A stretch of DNA of 64,000 nucleotides from Isoetes taiwanensis (GCA_021234155.1 JAJEKV010000027.1:11918716-11982715); one strand, 5' to 3'; counted from the first letter of the stretch, positions 44,655 to 58,233 are shown. Notes: generated by a model from the sequence alone, not told the origin. Program-made: numbers and translations.

Positions 44655-46524
44655 ATGGCAACAACATGCCCCACACCATGCAAAACTCCAATGTTAAAGT
44701 CAGGTAGGTGGGAGAACAGATTTTGCAGAGATCAGGCCTCTCCGGATGTTATAGTCAAGAAGAGCCCCCTCGTAAGGCAACAGGTGCGGCTCTTTACTTT
44801 CTTCCATTAGTTTATACTTTATTTTGTCTTGTTAGATTTGCTGAAGTCTACATTCTTGCAGAGTGATAGATTCATTCCGGAACGTAGTGCAATGAACATT
44901 GAGGTTGCTAACTTCATGCTGGGTATGCTCGGGAAGGAAAACGGCAGCAAAATGGAGCAATCACCTTCTAAGGTATAGTTTTATTTTGTTTAGGGATTAG
45001 GGTTCATGATTTCTTTAGGGTTCAATCCGTATGAAGAGGTTAAGGTCAGGATCCATTTCAAAGCATTTACACACCTGTGCCTTATGCAGGAAGAATACAA
45101 AAAACAGCTTGCTGGAAATTTATTGAAGGATACCAATGTTTTGCAAAAGCAGAGCAGGATTCTAGCTTTTAAGAGCAAGCCTCCTCCTCCTCCAGAAGGA
45201 TCTCAACGAGACTTCCTTTATTCTGAGAATGCCTCACTGGGTGCCCAAAAACAGAAAAGAGCATTCCGCCATATCCCCCAAGCTGCAGAACGGACTCTGG
45301 ATGCGCCAGAAATTCTTGATGATTATTATCTTAATCTTCTGGATTGGAGCAGTAACAATGTTGTGGCTGTTGCACTGGGAAACACTGTTTACCTCTGGAA
45401 TGCTACAACCAGTTCCATTGAAGAGCTCATGCAGGTGTCTGATGAGGTTGGTCCTGTGACTAGTGTGGCCTGGGGCCCTGATGGAAAACATATTGCAGTT
45501 GGTTTAAATAACTCTGTTGTTCAGCTATGGGATTCTTTCTCCCTTCGGCAGGTCAGTACTCTTTGGTTTAGTCTGTAGTGTTATTTCTCCATGGTTTCTT
45601 AACCTGATTTGTTTAATGATCAATGCAGGTTCGATCCCTTAAAGCCCATTCTGCTAGAGTAGGTAGCCTTGCATGGAATGGTCCAATTCTCAGCACTGGT
45701 GGACGAGATAATATGATATTTAACAATGATGGTTAGTGCTAAAGTCTGTTATTTTGGGTCAAGTTCGAAAATATTCATGAGATGTTATATACTCTTGCAG
45801 TGAGAATTAGGGAGCATGTCACAAGCAGATTTGTAGCCCATGAACAGGAAGTTTGTGGGTTGAAATGGTCACCTTCTGGACAGCAGTTGGCTAGTGGTGG
45901 GAATGATAATCTGTTGCATATTTGGGATGCAGCTGCTGCTGTGTCTGGAGGTCCAAGCCCTTACCTACATCGCCTTGATGATCACCAGGCAGCAGTAAAG
46001 GCCTTGGCTTGGTGTCCATTCCAGAGTAACTTGCTGGCATCTGGTGGAGGCACTGCAGACAGATGCATTAAGTTTTGGAATACTCATACAGGTGCATGCA
46101 TCCAGAGTGTTGATACCAACTCACAGGTCTGTGCCTTGCAATGGAGCAAACATGAACGTGAGATCTTGAGCTCCCATGGTTACAGCCAGAATCAGTTGAT
46201 TTTGTGGAAGTATCCTTCTATGGTAAAGATGGCAGAGCTGACAGGGCATACCTCAAGAGTGCTTCATATGGCACAGGTAGAAAACCTCCCTTTTTTCTTT
46301 TGTATTGTTGTTCATAGTGGAAAAGGATTAATTATGCTTAAAAGATTTCTGTGTATGTATGTTGCCTGCAGAGCCCTGATGGTTATACCGTTGCTTCTGC
46401 TGCTGGAGATGAAACACTTAGGTTCTGGCAAGTGTTTGGTTGTCCAGAGACCAATGCCAAGGTTCCAGTTAGGGGCAAAAGCACTCAATCTGCCAGCACC
46501 CTCAATAGGCGTTGTATTCGATAG
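44655..46524 (+). CDS. CDC20: Cell division cycle protein 20, APC/C activator
   Basis: CDC20 activates the anaphase-promoting complex by binding it and delivering cyclins and securin for ubiquitination. Six exons join in phase: 44655-44783, 44862-44972, 45090-45551, 45629-45731, 45801-46276 and 46372-46524, all GT/AG. The product has 477 residues. It has the C-box DRFIPER (45-51), a KEN triplet (68-70), and a propeller from about residue 165 with repeats such as [20 protein letters not shown] and [20 protein letters not shown]. The repeat reading [15 protein letters not shown] marks it as CDC20 rather than CDH1/FZR, which has a different string there. It ends in an Ile-Arg tail (476-477), the APC/C contact. 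No breaks are seen. Introns are short (76-117 bp), in contrast with the TE-rich flanks. Confidence 0.95.
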
Positions 46525-48671
46525 ATTGTTTCTCGACAAATAGTGTTCCAGGTATAAACATGCTTATTTGATTCTTGCCATTATCCGGAAGGAGGGATGG
46601 TTCATTCTTTTGTATAGCTATAGGTAACAGCTGATCAGGTACGTTTTATCCCCAATTGGTAGTTAATTTTTTTCCATTTGTCTGTTTTCTTTGTATATAA
46701 TGTTGATGCAGGTCCACTTATCCCATGCTTGCTTAGGTGCAAGCATGGCTCAACGGTGTTTATTAACACCAACATATCCTCTAAAAGTTTATCTCTGATC
46801 TTCATGGTTGGCATTTGTGTAAAAAGGAGTGATCTTCCATAGCTGAGCAGGTAGGTTCGCTAGCTAATTCTTTTCAATTGGTTTGTTTGCTTATATGTAT
46901 GTTGTCAATGGTGTTCATCAACACCAATATTTCTTCAAAATTTATCTCTGATCTTTATGGGGAACTGGATTGGTATTGTTCAGCTATACTGATATAGTAA
47001 GCTTTTTGTCCAATTGATAATTAGTTTTTCCAATTCTTTTGTTTACTGCCATGCTTGTCTACTTGTCCCATGCTTGCAAGCCTCAAGTATAGATCAACGG
47101 TCTTATCACCTTCAGGATACTGTTTTTTGATATATCTGATCGTTATGATGAGGTGATTTTATCAATGCAGAAAAAAGCTGAATTTGCATAGCTTGGAAAA
47201 ACCATTTCACAGCTGCTGATTTTTTATTTCTTAATTATTTACAACTGCTGATTTTATTCTGTTTTATAGAATTTGACTTAAAGCGTAAATATGTGCAAGT
47301 CCTGTCATGGGTTCAATTCCCCACGTTTTCATAATTTATTTTGTTCGAGTTGAGCCATTCTAACGATTAGGCAAAAGCGCAGTTGTTACCAAAGGAAGCG
47401 AGTGTTTTAGCCGAAAAATGGTTACGCTTTTTAGAAATATTTATTAATGATATTTCTATCCAGTATACTAATTCTTGAATGATATTTCTATTGCAGTTCA
47501 AACTTTCTTGTCCCAACCACATGATATTTTTACTGCAAGTTGCAAGTTGCTCGAGGCTCTGATGGTCTTTCCAAATTTGTACATTTTTTATTTTGATTTC
47601 CAATTATTGTAAGCAAATGTAGAGATTGTATTCCCACTATCAAATGGTGTTAATAGAGAGTGATGGGTGCAGAGCTCATGTTGTCACTGTACAATATCTT
47701 ATTTATCTTCCAAATGGGTTTTTTCTTCCAAATGGGTCGTTCTTGTAACACTTGCATCTCTGTACCGTGACATGTATGGTTCCATCGAACTATATCCAAT
47801 GTAGAAATTGGAGCTCTCTTTATTGCTTAGTAGCAACAAGATCCGCCTTTGTTTTAGAGTTAATTAGGCTGGAAAATATCATTGGGTATCATTGGGTCAC
47901 TATCCAACTTTTGAAACTTGAAGAGAATAGATAACAAGGGCACTATTAATAGCCTCTTTCTTTGTTGCTTGCAACAGTAAGTAGTAAGTAATGCATACTT
48001 TATAATGGGTATATATGATGTTATAATGGGTATATATGATGTCCTTGGACAGTTCCATATAGTCTCAAAAATCTGGATCTATTGTAGATTTAAACAATAG
48101 CAGTTAACCAATTGAATTTCAAATTACACACCTTAAGTTTGTTTTTGCCGTCTATACTCGGATTGATAGCATTCTCGTCATGCTACGACTCACAAGATAC
48201 AACACCACCACGACTATTAGAGAACTTCCAGTTTATGCAAACTAGATCTAAGGCGAAGGTGAAGGATTGTTCCACACAGAATAAATAAGGCGAAGATAGA
48301 ATTGAATTGAAGTGGTTAGAAAATAGGATAAGGAATGCCAAGAAAGGTCATGCAGGAAGAAGCCTTTCCCCTGCATGACATCACAGAAGAGAAACAAAGG
48401 GACTGCCGAGGGATAAAAAAGCGCCAACGAGAAGCTGATGAAGAACTATGCAATAAAGAGTGTTCTCTCAACTGGATGAGTGACCCAAAAATGCATGCAA
48501 TGCATTGATGCTCGTCTTGCACGAGAATCTCGATTGGATACTCGAATCGATAGCCTTTAGGATAGAGGTTAGCATCGAAACAAATCTTCCAATTCGAGTC
48601 ACTTCTACTACCTAGCCAATTTGCATCCCAATCAATCCTATATTCTGGTTTACAGATTTATGTTCCTACAA
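46525..48671. other. CDC20 3' flank with diverged internal repeats
   Basis: Between 46570 and 47160 there are diverged copies of a unit of about 200 bp, marked by CAATTG(G/A)T and TTATCTCTGATCTT(C/T)ATGG and CCCATGCTTGC. Some contain GCAG acceptor-like strings, so alternative 3' leaders could exist. Beyond 47200 no gene is supported. Confidence 0.45.
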
Positions 48672-48832
48672 TGTAACGGACCCATGGGAGACCGCTCGGG
48701 TTGATCTTGGTGTTGCGTTCCCGAGACACCGACATAAATGGGTAGAAGCGACTACACATAAATGTCTAGATGGTTTTGCCCAGTTGGTTAAGGACATGTC
48801 GGTTAGGAACGTTACAGTTGGTATCAGAGCAT
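48672..48832 (+). repeat. Short LTR with primer-binding site
   Basis: The 145-bp segment 48672-48816 starts TGTAACG and ends CGTTACA, a perfect 7-bp inverted edge of the TG...CA type. TTGGTATCAGAGCATAG follows at 48818, a strong match to the tRNA-Met primer-binding site. No protein-coding LTR-element sequence is recognisable downstream for 2 kb, so it may head a non-autonomous or decayed element. Confidence 0.65.
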
Positions 48833-51065
48833 AGTTGGATCATTAGTGTTGATATGGTGGATTAGAAATTTCAGCTGAGGTTATTGATTGTTGAATGGTG
48901 CTAATAATAACATTTCAGATCATGTAGGGATGATGATCTAGGATGTGCGATGGATCTGTCAAGTATGGAAATGTAATGACATGATATCCTAGTATTGGTT
49001 TCTTTAATTATATTTTCTGTGGTAGATAACTCTGGTGGGATGCATGTGATCAAGGAACTAATCTTAGTTCAATCTTGTACAAAACATGAAGGACACTAAT
49101 AGAAACGTCTTCGTGTAGAGCATGAACAACGAGGCTGGATGATGCGAAGGCATGATTTTTACATTTGCTTATTTTCTCTACAATTGGTAGATAATCGAGT
49201 GGTAGACCCTATTGGCAAATGTGTTTTGGAATAAAGCGCGAAAGAATGTCAAAGCAGAATATGATTATGTATGAAGGTGAGCTTTCCGTATCAAATCGTG
49301 TGAATTATTTCTACATTAAGGAGACATTAAGTGGCTTGCTAGTAGTGGGTTGATGCTGCCTCCGGGAGGTAATGGATACGCGGACTCAGTTATGCCCCCC
49401 TGTCTGACATTAACCTCAGCTGTACTTGTGATTATGTATATAACTGTGCAGTATGTCAGCATCCTTATTGCTACTAAGGTTTTTCCCCCGAAAACCCTTC
49501 GGGGCGGGGGTTTTTTAATCCTGGTAGTAATACGCCTGCTGCTCTCTCTTTGTACTTAGGTCCCATAGGCCAGTTGGTCTCCGTGGACGATAAAATCATA
49601 TTCTATTCTATTCTATTCTAAATCTTTGAGTATGAGGCGTTAATATATCCTCGCATGTTGTTGCTGAGTCAATTTGAGACCGGTTATATCTGAGTTCACG
49701 GTAACAACAACGTAGCTAAAATAAGATACAAGCTGAGGTTAAGTTTGCCTAGATTGCATTTAATGGTTCAAGTTGTCAACATTGCTAGTTTGGAACTCTT
49801 GTGTAGATAGTTATAATATTGACATAGAAGAAAATGCCATTATCCTATACAATGACTCTATTTGGAGATTAAAGTTTTGTGCATGTTCTTATAAGCAGTC
49901 TTTTGTACATGTTTTCTATCCATCTTCACAATCTATCAAGGAAAGTAAGCATTTGTTGGGGATTGCATCATGGGACTCTTGCTAGTGATAGAAGGAGTCT
50001 TGATGGTTTGAATGGCTTAGATTGATGCAATGTGAGCATGCCAGCAATGCGTGAGAGCATGCCAGCAATTTTTTTAGTGTAGGAATTTAGGTTTTGTTTG
50101 ATATGTAAAACAAGGGCTTTTATAGCTTGACTAGTGTCTGGGAAAAGTTAGCATTATGCAATAGAAATTAACCTATGTAATGGGCATAGATATAAGAGAG
50201 TAGGTGAGCAATGTCTATCGAAATTACTTTTATAGCTTAAAATTTTTGGAAAGTATTCCCGATATGTTAAATAGGCTTCTTTGAGAGAATCTATATTGTA
50301 GACTATGATTGTATCATTCTAGGCCCTTTTATATTGATTATCTGTGCTTTATAGCCTTGAGATACTCAGACTGGGGGACTTAACTATGTATTCTACTTGT
50401 CACTTTTTGGATTTGGCCACCCAAGAAGTTTCGTGTGAGTACATATTGAGTTCGATCTGAGCATCTATGTTGCCATGGTGGGCTTAGTATTTTAATGTAT
50501 AGAACCTTCTATAGAAAATGGTAGATTCATTCTATGGGTGAAGTTGCATTAGGCTTGGTTGGGTTATACTTAAGTTTGCCACATTATATGCATAAGCATA
50601 GACATAGTTAGTAACAATTGAGTTTGATTCCAAACTATGTGTATGCCAAATTCGTCATTGATGGTCAATACAATGTAACATACATCTTCAACTTTATTTA
50701 TTATGTTTATCAAGCTAGGCAAGTTTGGAAAGATATGAGGTGGTTTGTGTACGATAAATCATTTGGCACTTGAGTATTGAGGCAGCTTGTGCTTGTTAAG
50801 GCCATATACGTGTCACAAAAGGATCTTCATTTCATGTTAAGTGTTTTTTTTTTTTTTTTTTTTTTTTTGTATGATTAAGATGCCACATAAAGGAGCTTAC
50901 TTATAAATGAAAAGTATTTATTGATATCTCTACGGGTATGCCGGAATCGTAAGACGAATTGGTTGTCACTTGGAATTATTTTGAGCTACATTTTCTTATC
51001 TAATTCAAGTAAAGGTTTTTATGCATATTACAGATCATGAAACATAGTTAATTTTGAAGAGGCAC
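48833..51065. other. Gene-free, probable LTR-element interior
   Basis: No coding domain is recognised. A 34-base T-run lies at about 50836-50870. A separate short segment at 49470-49620 resembles the 3' end of a LINE or SINE: CCCCCGAA-AACCC-TTCGGGG hairpin, then an (ATTCT)n tail at about 49600. Confidence 0.45.
49470..49620 (+). mobile_element. Possible LINE or SINE 3' end with hairpin and (ATTCT)n tail
   Basis: A hairpin with arms CCCCGAA and TTCGGGG (49486-49504) is followed by CGGGGGTTTTTTAATCC and, 90 bp on, four units of ATTCT. A conserved 3' hairpin and a short microsatellite tail are known from several LINE and SINE families. No coding part is present, so the class is uncertain. Confidence 0.35.
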
Positions 51066-51749
51066 TGATATGGTTAAAGGATTCTTGAAGGTATTACTCA
51101 CTTGTTCAACAGTTAATTAGATAGAAAAATAGAAGAAGTAACCCTTAAAGACTTATAACAGCTCTTCTCAAGAGCGATTATACAAGGTTTCCACAACCAG
51201 GATTGGAGCATCCAGTTTCCACCCAACCGGATCCAGAAAAAATTAGGCAATTCCAAGGGATTTAGGGAAAGGAAAGATCAAGGCTTCTTTTCCTTTAGCA
51301 TATGATCTTCCAATTTACAACAGCATTTAGGCTTTGTTAAGCTAAACAAGAAGAATCGACAAGGAATAAGCTCGATCCAAATCTTCGGCAGCACCAGGAA
51401 GGCAAGAGCTTTAAGATCCGAATCCCCAGCCTATCTAGAGTTCCTGCAAGTCGGACTCAGAAAGCGATGCTAACCGCCCCTTCCAAAATCAGATCTGGCC
51501 GCCTCCTTGATTTATCCTGTTCACGCTATCCACAAATTCGTCTCCCTTTTTCCAAAAATAGTTGCGTGAAGCTGTCCGTTACTTTTTGTTAAAGTATCAT
51601 GCCTTTCATAATATAAAATATCTTCCTTGCTTTAAGGTCTATAATTGCACGCCCCCTTCTTAAACTTGTAAACTATTAAAAATCATATGTCCCATTACCA
51701 TGCCCCATTGCCTTAATTTTCTGGACCACTCCCCCTAGCATGCTCCATA
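51066..51749 (-). repeat. 3' LTR of the gag-only element
   Basis: It is nearly identical to the 5' LTR except for a deletion of about 92 bp that corresponds to 53779-53876, at a repeated GCCGCCCCTTCC-like string. Sense ends are TATGGAGC and CCATATCA. Confidence 0.9.
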
Positions 51750-52173
51750 TCAATTCCATCCCTTCTTAAATAAGATCGTCCGCGATCTTTCGAATGCAGT
51801 TGAGATGGGTCCATCCCTTCTTAAGATGATTGCTCCCGAATCAAATTGCATTGAGGGGTTCCCTAGTCCTGCAAACTTTAAGAAACAGTTATGGATATTC
51901 GCGTATTTCCGCAGTATGATATACCCTTGTACCTCCGCGGTACTACTTGATTGTATTTCCACGATACAGTACCTCCACAATACTAATCATTGTATCTCCA
52001 CGATACCGATGTAAATTTTGTCAGGCCTATTGCTACAACTACAATTACCATTCTTCAAAATTTACATCTAATGCACCATGCTTACATACATAATAGTTGG
52101 ATTTTCATTCCACACAAAAATTCAACATAACAAATCAAATCTTACATTAAAGAAATGTAAATTTTTACTATGT

Positions 52174-53302
52174 TTACCCCAAAGTTCCCATTTGGAGCCA
52201 CCTTCGATCTTTGGCATTAGCCTTTACTCGTTCCTCATCTTGGAAGCTTACACCCTTCTTCCGCTCATCAGCAGCTTTAGAGGTCTCTGGTATATCTTCC
52301 GGTTTTGGACCTTCAATCGTATGCATTTGTACACCCCTTTGAGGTTTAGGTGTCTCAACCTTTGTGATCCCCCCTTCTCCAAATGGACAATCCCTTAAGT
52401 AATGTTTTCCTCCGCATCTATAACAACCTCCCTTTGGTTCCTTAGTTTCCTTCCGTGGTCTACCTTGACTTCCCTCTTCTTGCTTCCTTTCGGAACCATT
52501 ACCGTTGCCATTATTCCTCCTCTTCTTAAAATTTTTGGAAGTTTTCTTACTTTCGTTCTTCTCTTTGCTACTCTTTTTGTCCTCTTGATCTGAAGTGTCT
52601 TCATCCCAAAAATCAAATTTCCTAGACTTTGGATCTATTTTCCGTTCCACTGCAGATGCTATTTTACGGCTTCATCTAAATCTCCGCATAAATATCGTCC
52701 CTACATCCGCTGACATATTTTCTCAGAAGCTCTTTCCCATCCAGATTCCTTATTAGTGACGCTAAATGAGTGAATTTGAAAGTGTAGGATTGACTACTCT
52801 CAGTTTCCCCCTGTTTCAGACGATCCCATTCCCTACGCAGCTCACTGTGATAGTTAGAGGGTAAATAATGTGCTTCAAATGCCGTTTTGAAACTTTCCCA
52901 ATTATTGATCCTAGGATCACATTCTCGTCTACCTTGCCACCATGCTTGGGCTTGATCTTTTAAGTAAGTGTCCATGGCTTGCAGTCTTTCCACATCTGTT
53001 GCCTGCACACGTCCAAAGAACTTTTCCCACTGGCTAATAAAACTGACGACCTTAACTGGCCTTGTCTTTCCACCTTTGAAAGACGGCATGTCTGCTTTCT
53101 CTAACCATTTTCTCAGCTTAGGTGGCGGTGGAGGAGTTACTGGAGGAGGACCATTAGGCAAAGGAGGTTGCGAAGGTTGCAGATAAATTTCTGGAAGGAA
53201 GCGATACAGAATAGACAGCAATTCCACTTGCCTGTCATACTCTTGCTGACTGCTAGGCATAGGCAAAGCTAATTGGGATGCAATGTAGCTGGCATTAGAC
53301 AA
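52174..53302 (-). pseudogene. Retrotransposon gag with CCHC zinc knuckle
   Basis: The frame from 53302 has a proline-rich stretch (PPPVTPPPPPKLRKWLEKAD), then the gag core: FFGRVQATDVERLQAMDTYL, AQAWWQ, WESFKTAFEAHY and LKQGETESSQSYTFKF. It stops at 52676. A second frame (52650-52174) is Lys/Glu-rich and carries a zinc knuckle, CYRCGGKHYLRDC. Two small deletions near 52675 and 52655 separate the frames. The core is of the Ty3/gypsy type. The protein would coat element RNA in a virus-like particle. Confidence 0.85.
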
Positions 53303-53377
53303 GGCTATTGTGCTTCAGTAACATTGAAGCGTTGGGCCATTGATCAGGTATGAGAATCGACTCGCTCTAATACCACT

Positions 53378-54153
53378 TGATATGGTTAAAGGATTCTTGA
53401 AGGTATTACTCACTTGTTCAACAGTTAATTAGATAGAAAAATAGAGGACGTAACCCTTAAAGACATATAACAGCTCTTCTCAAGAGCAATTATACAAGGT
53501 TTCTACAACCAGGATTGGAGCATCCAGTTTCCACCCAACCGGATCCAGAAAAACTAAGGCAATTCCAAGGGATTTAGGGAAAGGAAAGATCAAGGCTTCT
53601 TTTCCTTTAGCATATGATCTTCCAATTTACAACAACATTTAGGCTTTGTTAAGCTAAACAAGAAGAATCGACAAGGAATAAGCTTGATCCAAATCTTCGG
53701 CAGCACCAGGAAGGCAAGAGCTTTAAGATCCGAATCCCCAGCCTATCTAGAGTCCCTGCAGGTCGGACTCAGAAAGCGACAGCCAGGAACCAGTTTGAAG
53801 CTGCCGGAATTGATGGCGGGAGCCTGCCCTTCCTGATTAATGTCTGGAGTCTTCTTCTGTTTCCAATTCTGTGTTGGCCGCCCCTTCCAAAAGCAGATCT
53901 GGCCGCCTCCTTGATTTATCCTGTTCACGCTATCCGCAAATTCGTCTCCCTTTTTCCAAAAATAGTTGCATGAAGCTGTCCGTTACTTTTTGTTAAAGTA
54001 TCATGCCTTTCATAATATAAAATATCTTCCTTGCTTTAAGGTCTATAATTGCACGCCCCCTTCTTAAACTTGTAAACTATTAAAAATCATATGCCCCATT
54101 ACCATGCCCCATTGCCTTAATTTTCTGGACCACTCCCCCTAGCATGCTCCATA
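53378..54153 (-). repeat. 5' LTR of the gag-only element
   Basis: This is the longer copy, at 776 bp. It carries about 92 bp missing from the other LTR. Apart from that only scattered single-base differences are seen, so the insertion is young compared with its neighbours. Confidence 0.9.
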
Positions 54154-54712
54154 GGCACCTTAATGGATTCCATTTAGTGAGATAAATGGCATCTTGGTGA
54201 TGCCCAGAGGAAGCATAAGTAGCCAAGATTATTTATCATGAGCACGAGCTATTTACGAACAAAGTGGTTAATTGATGTTGTCAAGAACAAGACGAATATG
54301 GTTTAATGGCATATGTGGTTCACAATGATATGTTGAGAAGAAGAGCAGTTCCTTACAGATTGGTTTCAAGCTTGTAATTTCATTTGTTACAATGCATGTA
54401 TGCTTTCCATTCAACTAAGGAAATGTGACACTCCAATGGGAAGATGGAAGTCTAGATGGGTTTGATTCCTTGGGAAAGAGATTTTGATGTTTGACGAAGA
54501 TTGAGGCAGTATAAGCAAGCCCAATTAACTCATTGTTTGTGCAGGAACAATTATTATATTCATGACAGCTAGCAAGGAAAGAAAGAGATTATGGTGATAA
54601 GTTGGCGTTATTATATAGTTGGTCATGAAGGTTTAAATTCTATGATCGACTGGATACTCCATTATTTTAGAACGACCCATGAGGACATGGGTTAAATTTT
54701 AGAAGGGGAGAA

Positions 54713-57260
54713 TGTAACGAGCTTGGCCCGTTAGCAGGCATGTAATTTACATTTCATTATTGATGATTATGGAGAATATTTTAATTGATCATTAAATGAG
54801 AAATACATACTATGTATGAGGAGTTTATACTAAATTCATGTGATAGAACCAAAGGGTATCATTTTGTATGAGGGTTTCTGGAAGGAGATAAAAGGAGCAA
54901 TTTTTGGGCAATTTTGCTGGCCGAACTTTGGAGCATCATATCTCGACAATCCGAGATCCAATTCAGGCAATTTTGTCAGAAATTTTTTCAAATCAGCTTT
55001 CTGCATTGGGTCTGATAAGGCCAAAATTCATCCGTATGAGGGAGATATGGCAGAAAGAGTGAAGCTGTGTCAAAATTGACTGCACCATTGTATCTCTTGT
55101 GCAGCTTGCTTCCTGGAGTTAGGAGCTGAAAGGAGGAAATACTTTGAGAAAAAACAGATACAAGGAATCAAAGGATCGTTATTGAAGTGGTTCTCAGGTG
55201 GGTCGTTTGCCGCTTACACTAGGGGAAGCTTAGATTGCTTAGATTGTTCTTGTTGTTGAAAGAGAATCAGGATTTAATGATTTGAATTAAGAGTATAAAG
55301 GAATCTGGGTGATCCTGAATGTGATAATAAGGAGGAAGTAAGAACTAAGCTAAGCTTATTGTAAGAAGTCCGAGAATAGTCCTTAGAATTGTAGATAGTA
55401 GGGCAGACCTTGTATGTAGTAAATGGGATCCTTGTAACAACAATATAGAGATTGTTCTGTTTGGAGAAGCCAGGACTCAATTGGAACCTTGAGATCATGT
55501 AGCTTATGAAGGCTGCATGGAGGTTCTAACAAGGGCATGAAAGGCGCCATTGGCTCCATGAGACAAGAAGCTAATTGAGAAGATAGACAAAGATGTATAT
55601 GTACCTTTGGTGATTAGATTGAAGTTAAGATGCTAGAATAAACTATGATAGGGAATTGCACTGCTATGAAACAACCGTGGAGGTAATGTGAGATACGTTA
55701 TAAGAGGATGTATGCTAAAGTAGCCTAAAGAAGCTTTTGGGGGCTTCTGGAGTATAACAATGGCATGGAGTGCTGGCCAAATAGACTGCTAAGCTATGTA
55801 ATTAATTTATTAGTGAGAAAAAAATAAAAAGCTAACATACTGAATTGCATATGAGTATTCTATAAAATGTTCACTCCTTATGGAGGGAGTGACTTTGGAG
55901 AAGCATGCCGGTGGAAGTATGTTGTAGTTGCTAGGTGATCCTTGTACCTTATATTGATGTAAATTGTAGGGATATCATGATTGTTTGGGAATAGGATATT
56001 ATGATATCCTAGAATAGGCGTTTCCTATGGGGAGGAAAATGCTAGACCTTCTATGTGTTCTTGTATAATATATCTAGACATGATAAATGGTTGGATACCA
56101 TGGTGATGTGTCAAGGTTGCATTATGTTAGCATGTACTTGTTGAATATTTGACATCATGTGGTAGAACATGAATGTGATCTGTCTATGATATCATTGCAA
56201 ATGTTGGCATTGTTCTATGTTGTTCCTGGTAAATGCATAGGAAATGCATGTGAATTATGACACTTGATTCTTGGATCATATGATGATAAACATAACTCTG
56301 ACATGTAGGGCATGTGCTAAGTTCTTAGCTGATACATGAGTGCATATTCTCCGGGGCCAGAGTCTATTTGTGGTGGCTTGGACTCGCGGTTGTTCTTGTT
56401 CTTGACATTGGGCATTATCACCCCGGTGAGGGTGCTTAGTCGCGCTACATGGCTTAGAAGTGGTCCCCTAGTGTTGGACGCAGGCTAGGAGGGTGTGTAC
56501 ACATGAGGCTTACCCCGCCCGTATTTGATGCAGGGCCTGATCAGCCGGGGTGGCCTTCATAGAACCGGAGTAGGCACTGCATGCTTATAGATATCTCATG
56601 GTTATTTCATGGTTCCTCATGGTCTCATGATTATCTCTTGGTTATTGTAAGGTTATGACATGTGCATTTACATCTTATTTAGATGGCTTGATGATGTTTT
56701 GGTTCTTATTATCATTGTTCATGTTATGTGCTAATACTGCATTGCTGGTTTCTAGCGTAGAGTGATTCTTTGGTGAGGTCTAAGTCTGAGAATTATTCTT
56801 GTGATTGGTACGTCGTACATGTTTCTTATTGATTATGCCATCATTTTCTAAATGCATCAAACCCCCACTTAGTCTTTAAGACTAACCCCACGTGTTCATG
56901 AGGTAAGCAGTTTCAGAGATAGCAGAATGAAGCAGGGCAATTGAAGGGCACAACTACGTGCAGTCTTTACTTATGAGGACTTTGTATGCCTTTAGAAAGG
57001 CCTTATCGTTTTTGGATCTTATGGATTTTAAACTGCATATCATTATCTTGTATATGCCACAAGAGTGCTATACAATTATGTTTCAAATGTATGTATACTT
57101 CTAACTGTGGATTTGAAGACAAAGATTCAATTCTTTACCAAGATTTCTTTAGTAGAATTACATTATTCAACTCATGGATAACAATTTGTCATTGACTCAT
57201 GCAAGGTTAGATGGGATTTCGGGTTACCTAGAGGGTTAAGCCGACAGGCCCATTATATTT
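54713..57260 (+). repeat. Probable gypsy-type LTR, long
   Basis: AGAAGGGGAGAA followed by TGTAACGAGC at 54713 fits a polypurine tract and LTR start of plant Ty3/gypsy elements. The segment GAGCATCATATCTCGACAAT at about 54930 is the kind of sequence often seen in such LTRs. No genes are visible to 57260. The far limit is a guess from a TTTGGTAC string at about 57257. I found no paired LTR. Confidence 0.4.
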
Positions 57261-57499
57261 GGTACTCAAATTACCATTGAATACTCTCCTTATATACCAT
57301 TAAAGCATTAAATGCTTTATCCAACTGGACATCTCCAAGTTTGTTCCTCCTTCCATTCCTTCGATCGATTTTTTTGGCAAACAAATTAACCTTCAGCTTA
57401 GATGGGTTGGTCTACCAAACTTTTGCCATGATTGCAATTCAAGGCATTTTCTTGGCTTTGTTTTGTTAGAAATGTGAAGTTCATCATATTATAACCTTA

Positions 57500-58200
57500 A
57501 TGTTGGCATACACCATAGGATTATCCTGAGGGAGTATTTGAAATTAGACATGCAGACAAGCAGTAGCACAAAATCACAGTAAAGAGCACTCAAGGGGAAT
57601 ACTGTGCACACTTGTCACATAAGTTATACTATAGAAGGTTTCAACCTAGGTCAAGATGAGGTGGAAGTTAAACCTAGGTGAGATCATAGAATATTTTCAT
57701 GGTATAAATGAATGGTGTATATAGTGTAAAATATTTCCTTATAAGGTATAAACCTAAATAGGAAATAAGGAATCTCGGCCCACTAGTTTGGAGCCAAGAA
57801 AGATTCAAATGCTTGGCCCCTGATTGATCAAACCGAGTGACTCTTTGGTGGTTCCACAACCATCGGAACCATCAAAATAAAATGTGAAGATGTACAGCAG
57901 AAAAACAGAGATCCAGGAATATCGTTGGTGACTCAGAGGTTTGTTCAGCTGATGAATAATGGTTTAGGTTTTTCATGCTACAGAGATTCGGGTAGTCGCA
58001 TATGAACAATAGAATGTCAATGGTTGATTTTGTATCTTCATAATACATTAAGAGAGAAGCTTATATCCACATTGACACTAGCTTATTTAATAGTGTGTTG
58101 TTGATGTGATAATTTTATGTGTGACAAAATTATATCTAGTTGCTTGCAATTTTTAAACATCATTCTCTGACTCAATTTCTTACATTGGTATCAGAGACTG
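57500..58200 (+). repeat. 5' LTR (3' part certain) and primer-binding site of copia element C
   Basis: TTGGTATCAGAGAC at 58185-58198 is a copia primer-binding site, and the LTR ends in ACA at 58184. A TGTTGGCATACACC string at about 57500 is a candidate LTR start. No 3' LTR is present to confirm it. Confidence 0.5.
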
Positions 58201-58233
58201 GTTGCTTAGAAGGTTGTGTTCAAGCAACCAACT

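Larger units (their letters stand above)
51061..54158 (-). mobile_element. Non-autonomous LTR retrotransposon with gag only (TR-GAG type)
   Basis: Two direct LTRs (51066-51749 and 53378-54153) enclose a 1.6-kb interior. GGCAC flanks the element on both sides (51061-51065 and 54154-54158), a 5-bp target duplication. On the minus strand the primer-binding site TGGTATTAGAGC lies just inside the 5' LTR (about 53375-53364). A purine tract (AAGAAGGGATGGA) lies just before the 3' LTR. The interior encodes only a gag-type protein. No protease, RT or integrase is present, so it depended on another element for movement. Confidence 0.9.

Noticed and set aside
45234-45491. Antisense frames within CDC20
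   Set aside because: Shadows of the conserved WD40 exon.
47310-47335. tRNA-like GGTTCAATTCC box
   Set aside because: Only a T-arm-like string is present; no acceptor stem or A box could be found, so neither a tRNA nor a SINE head is supported.
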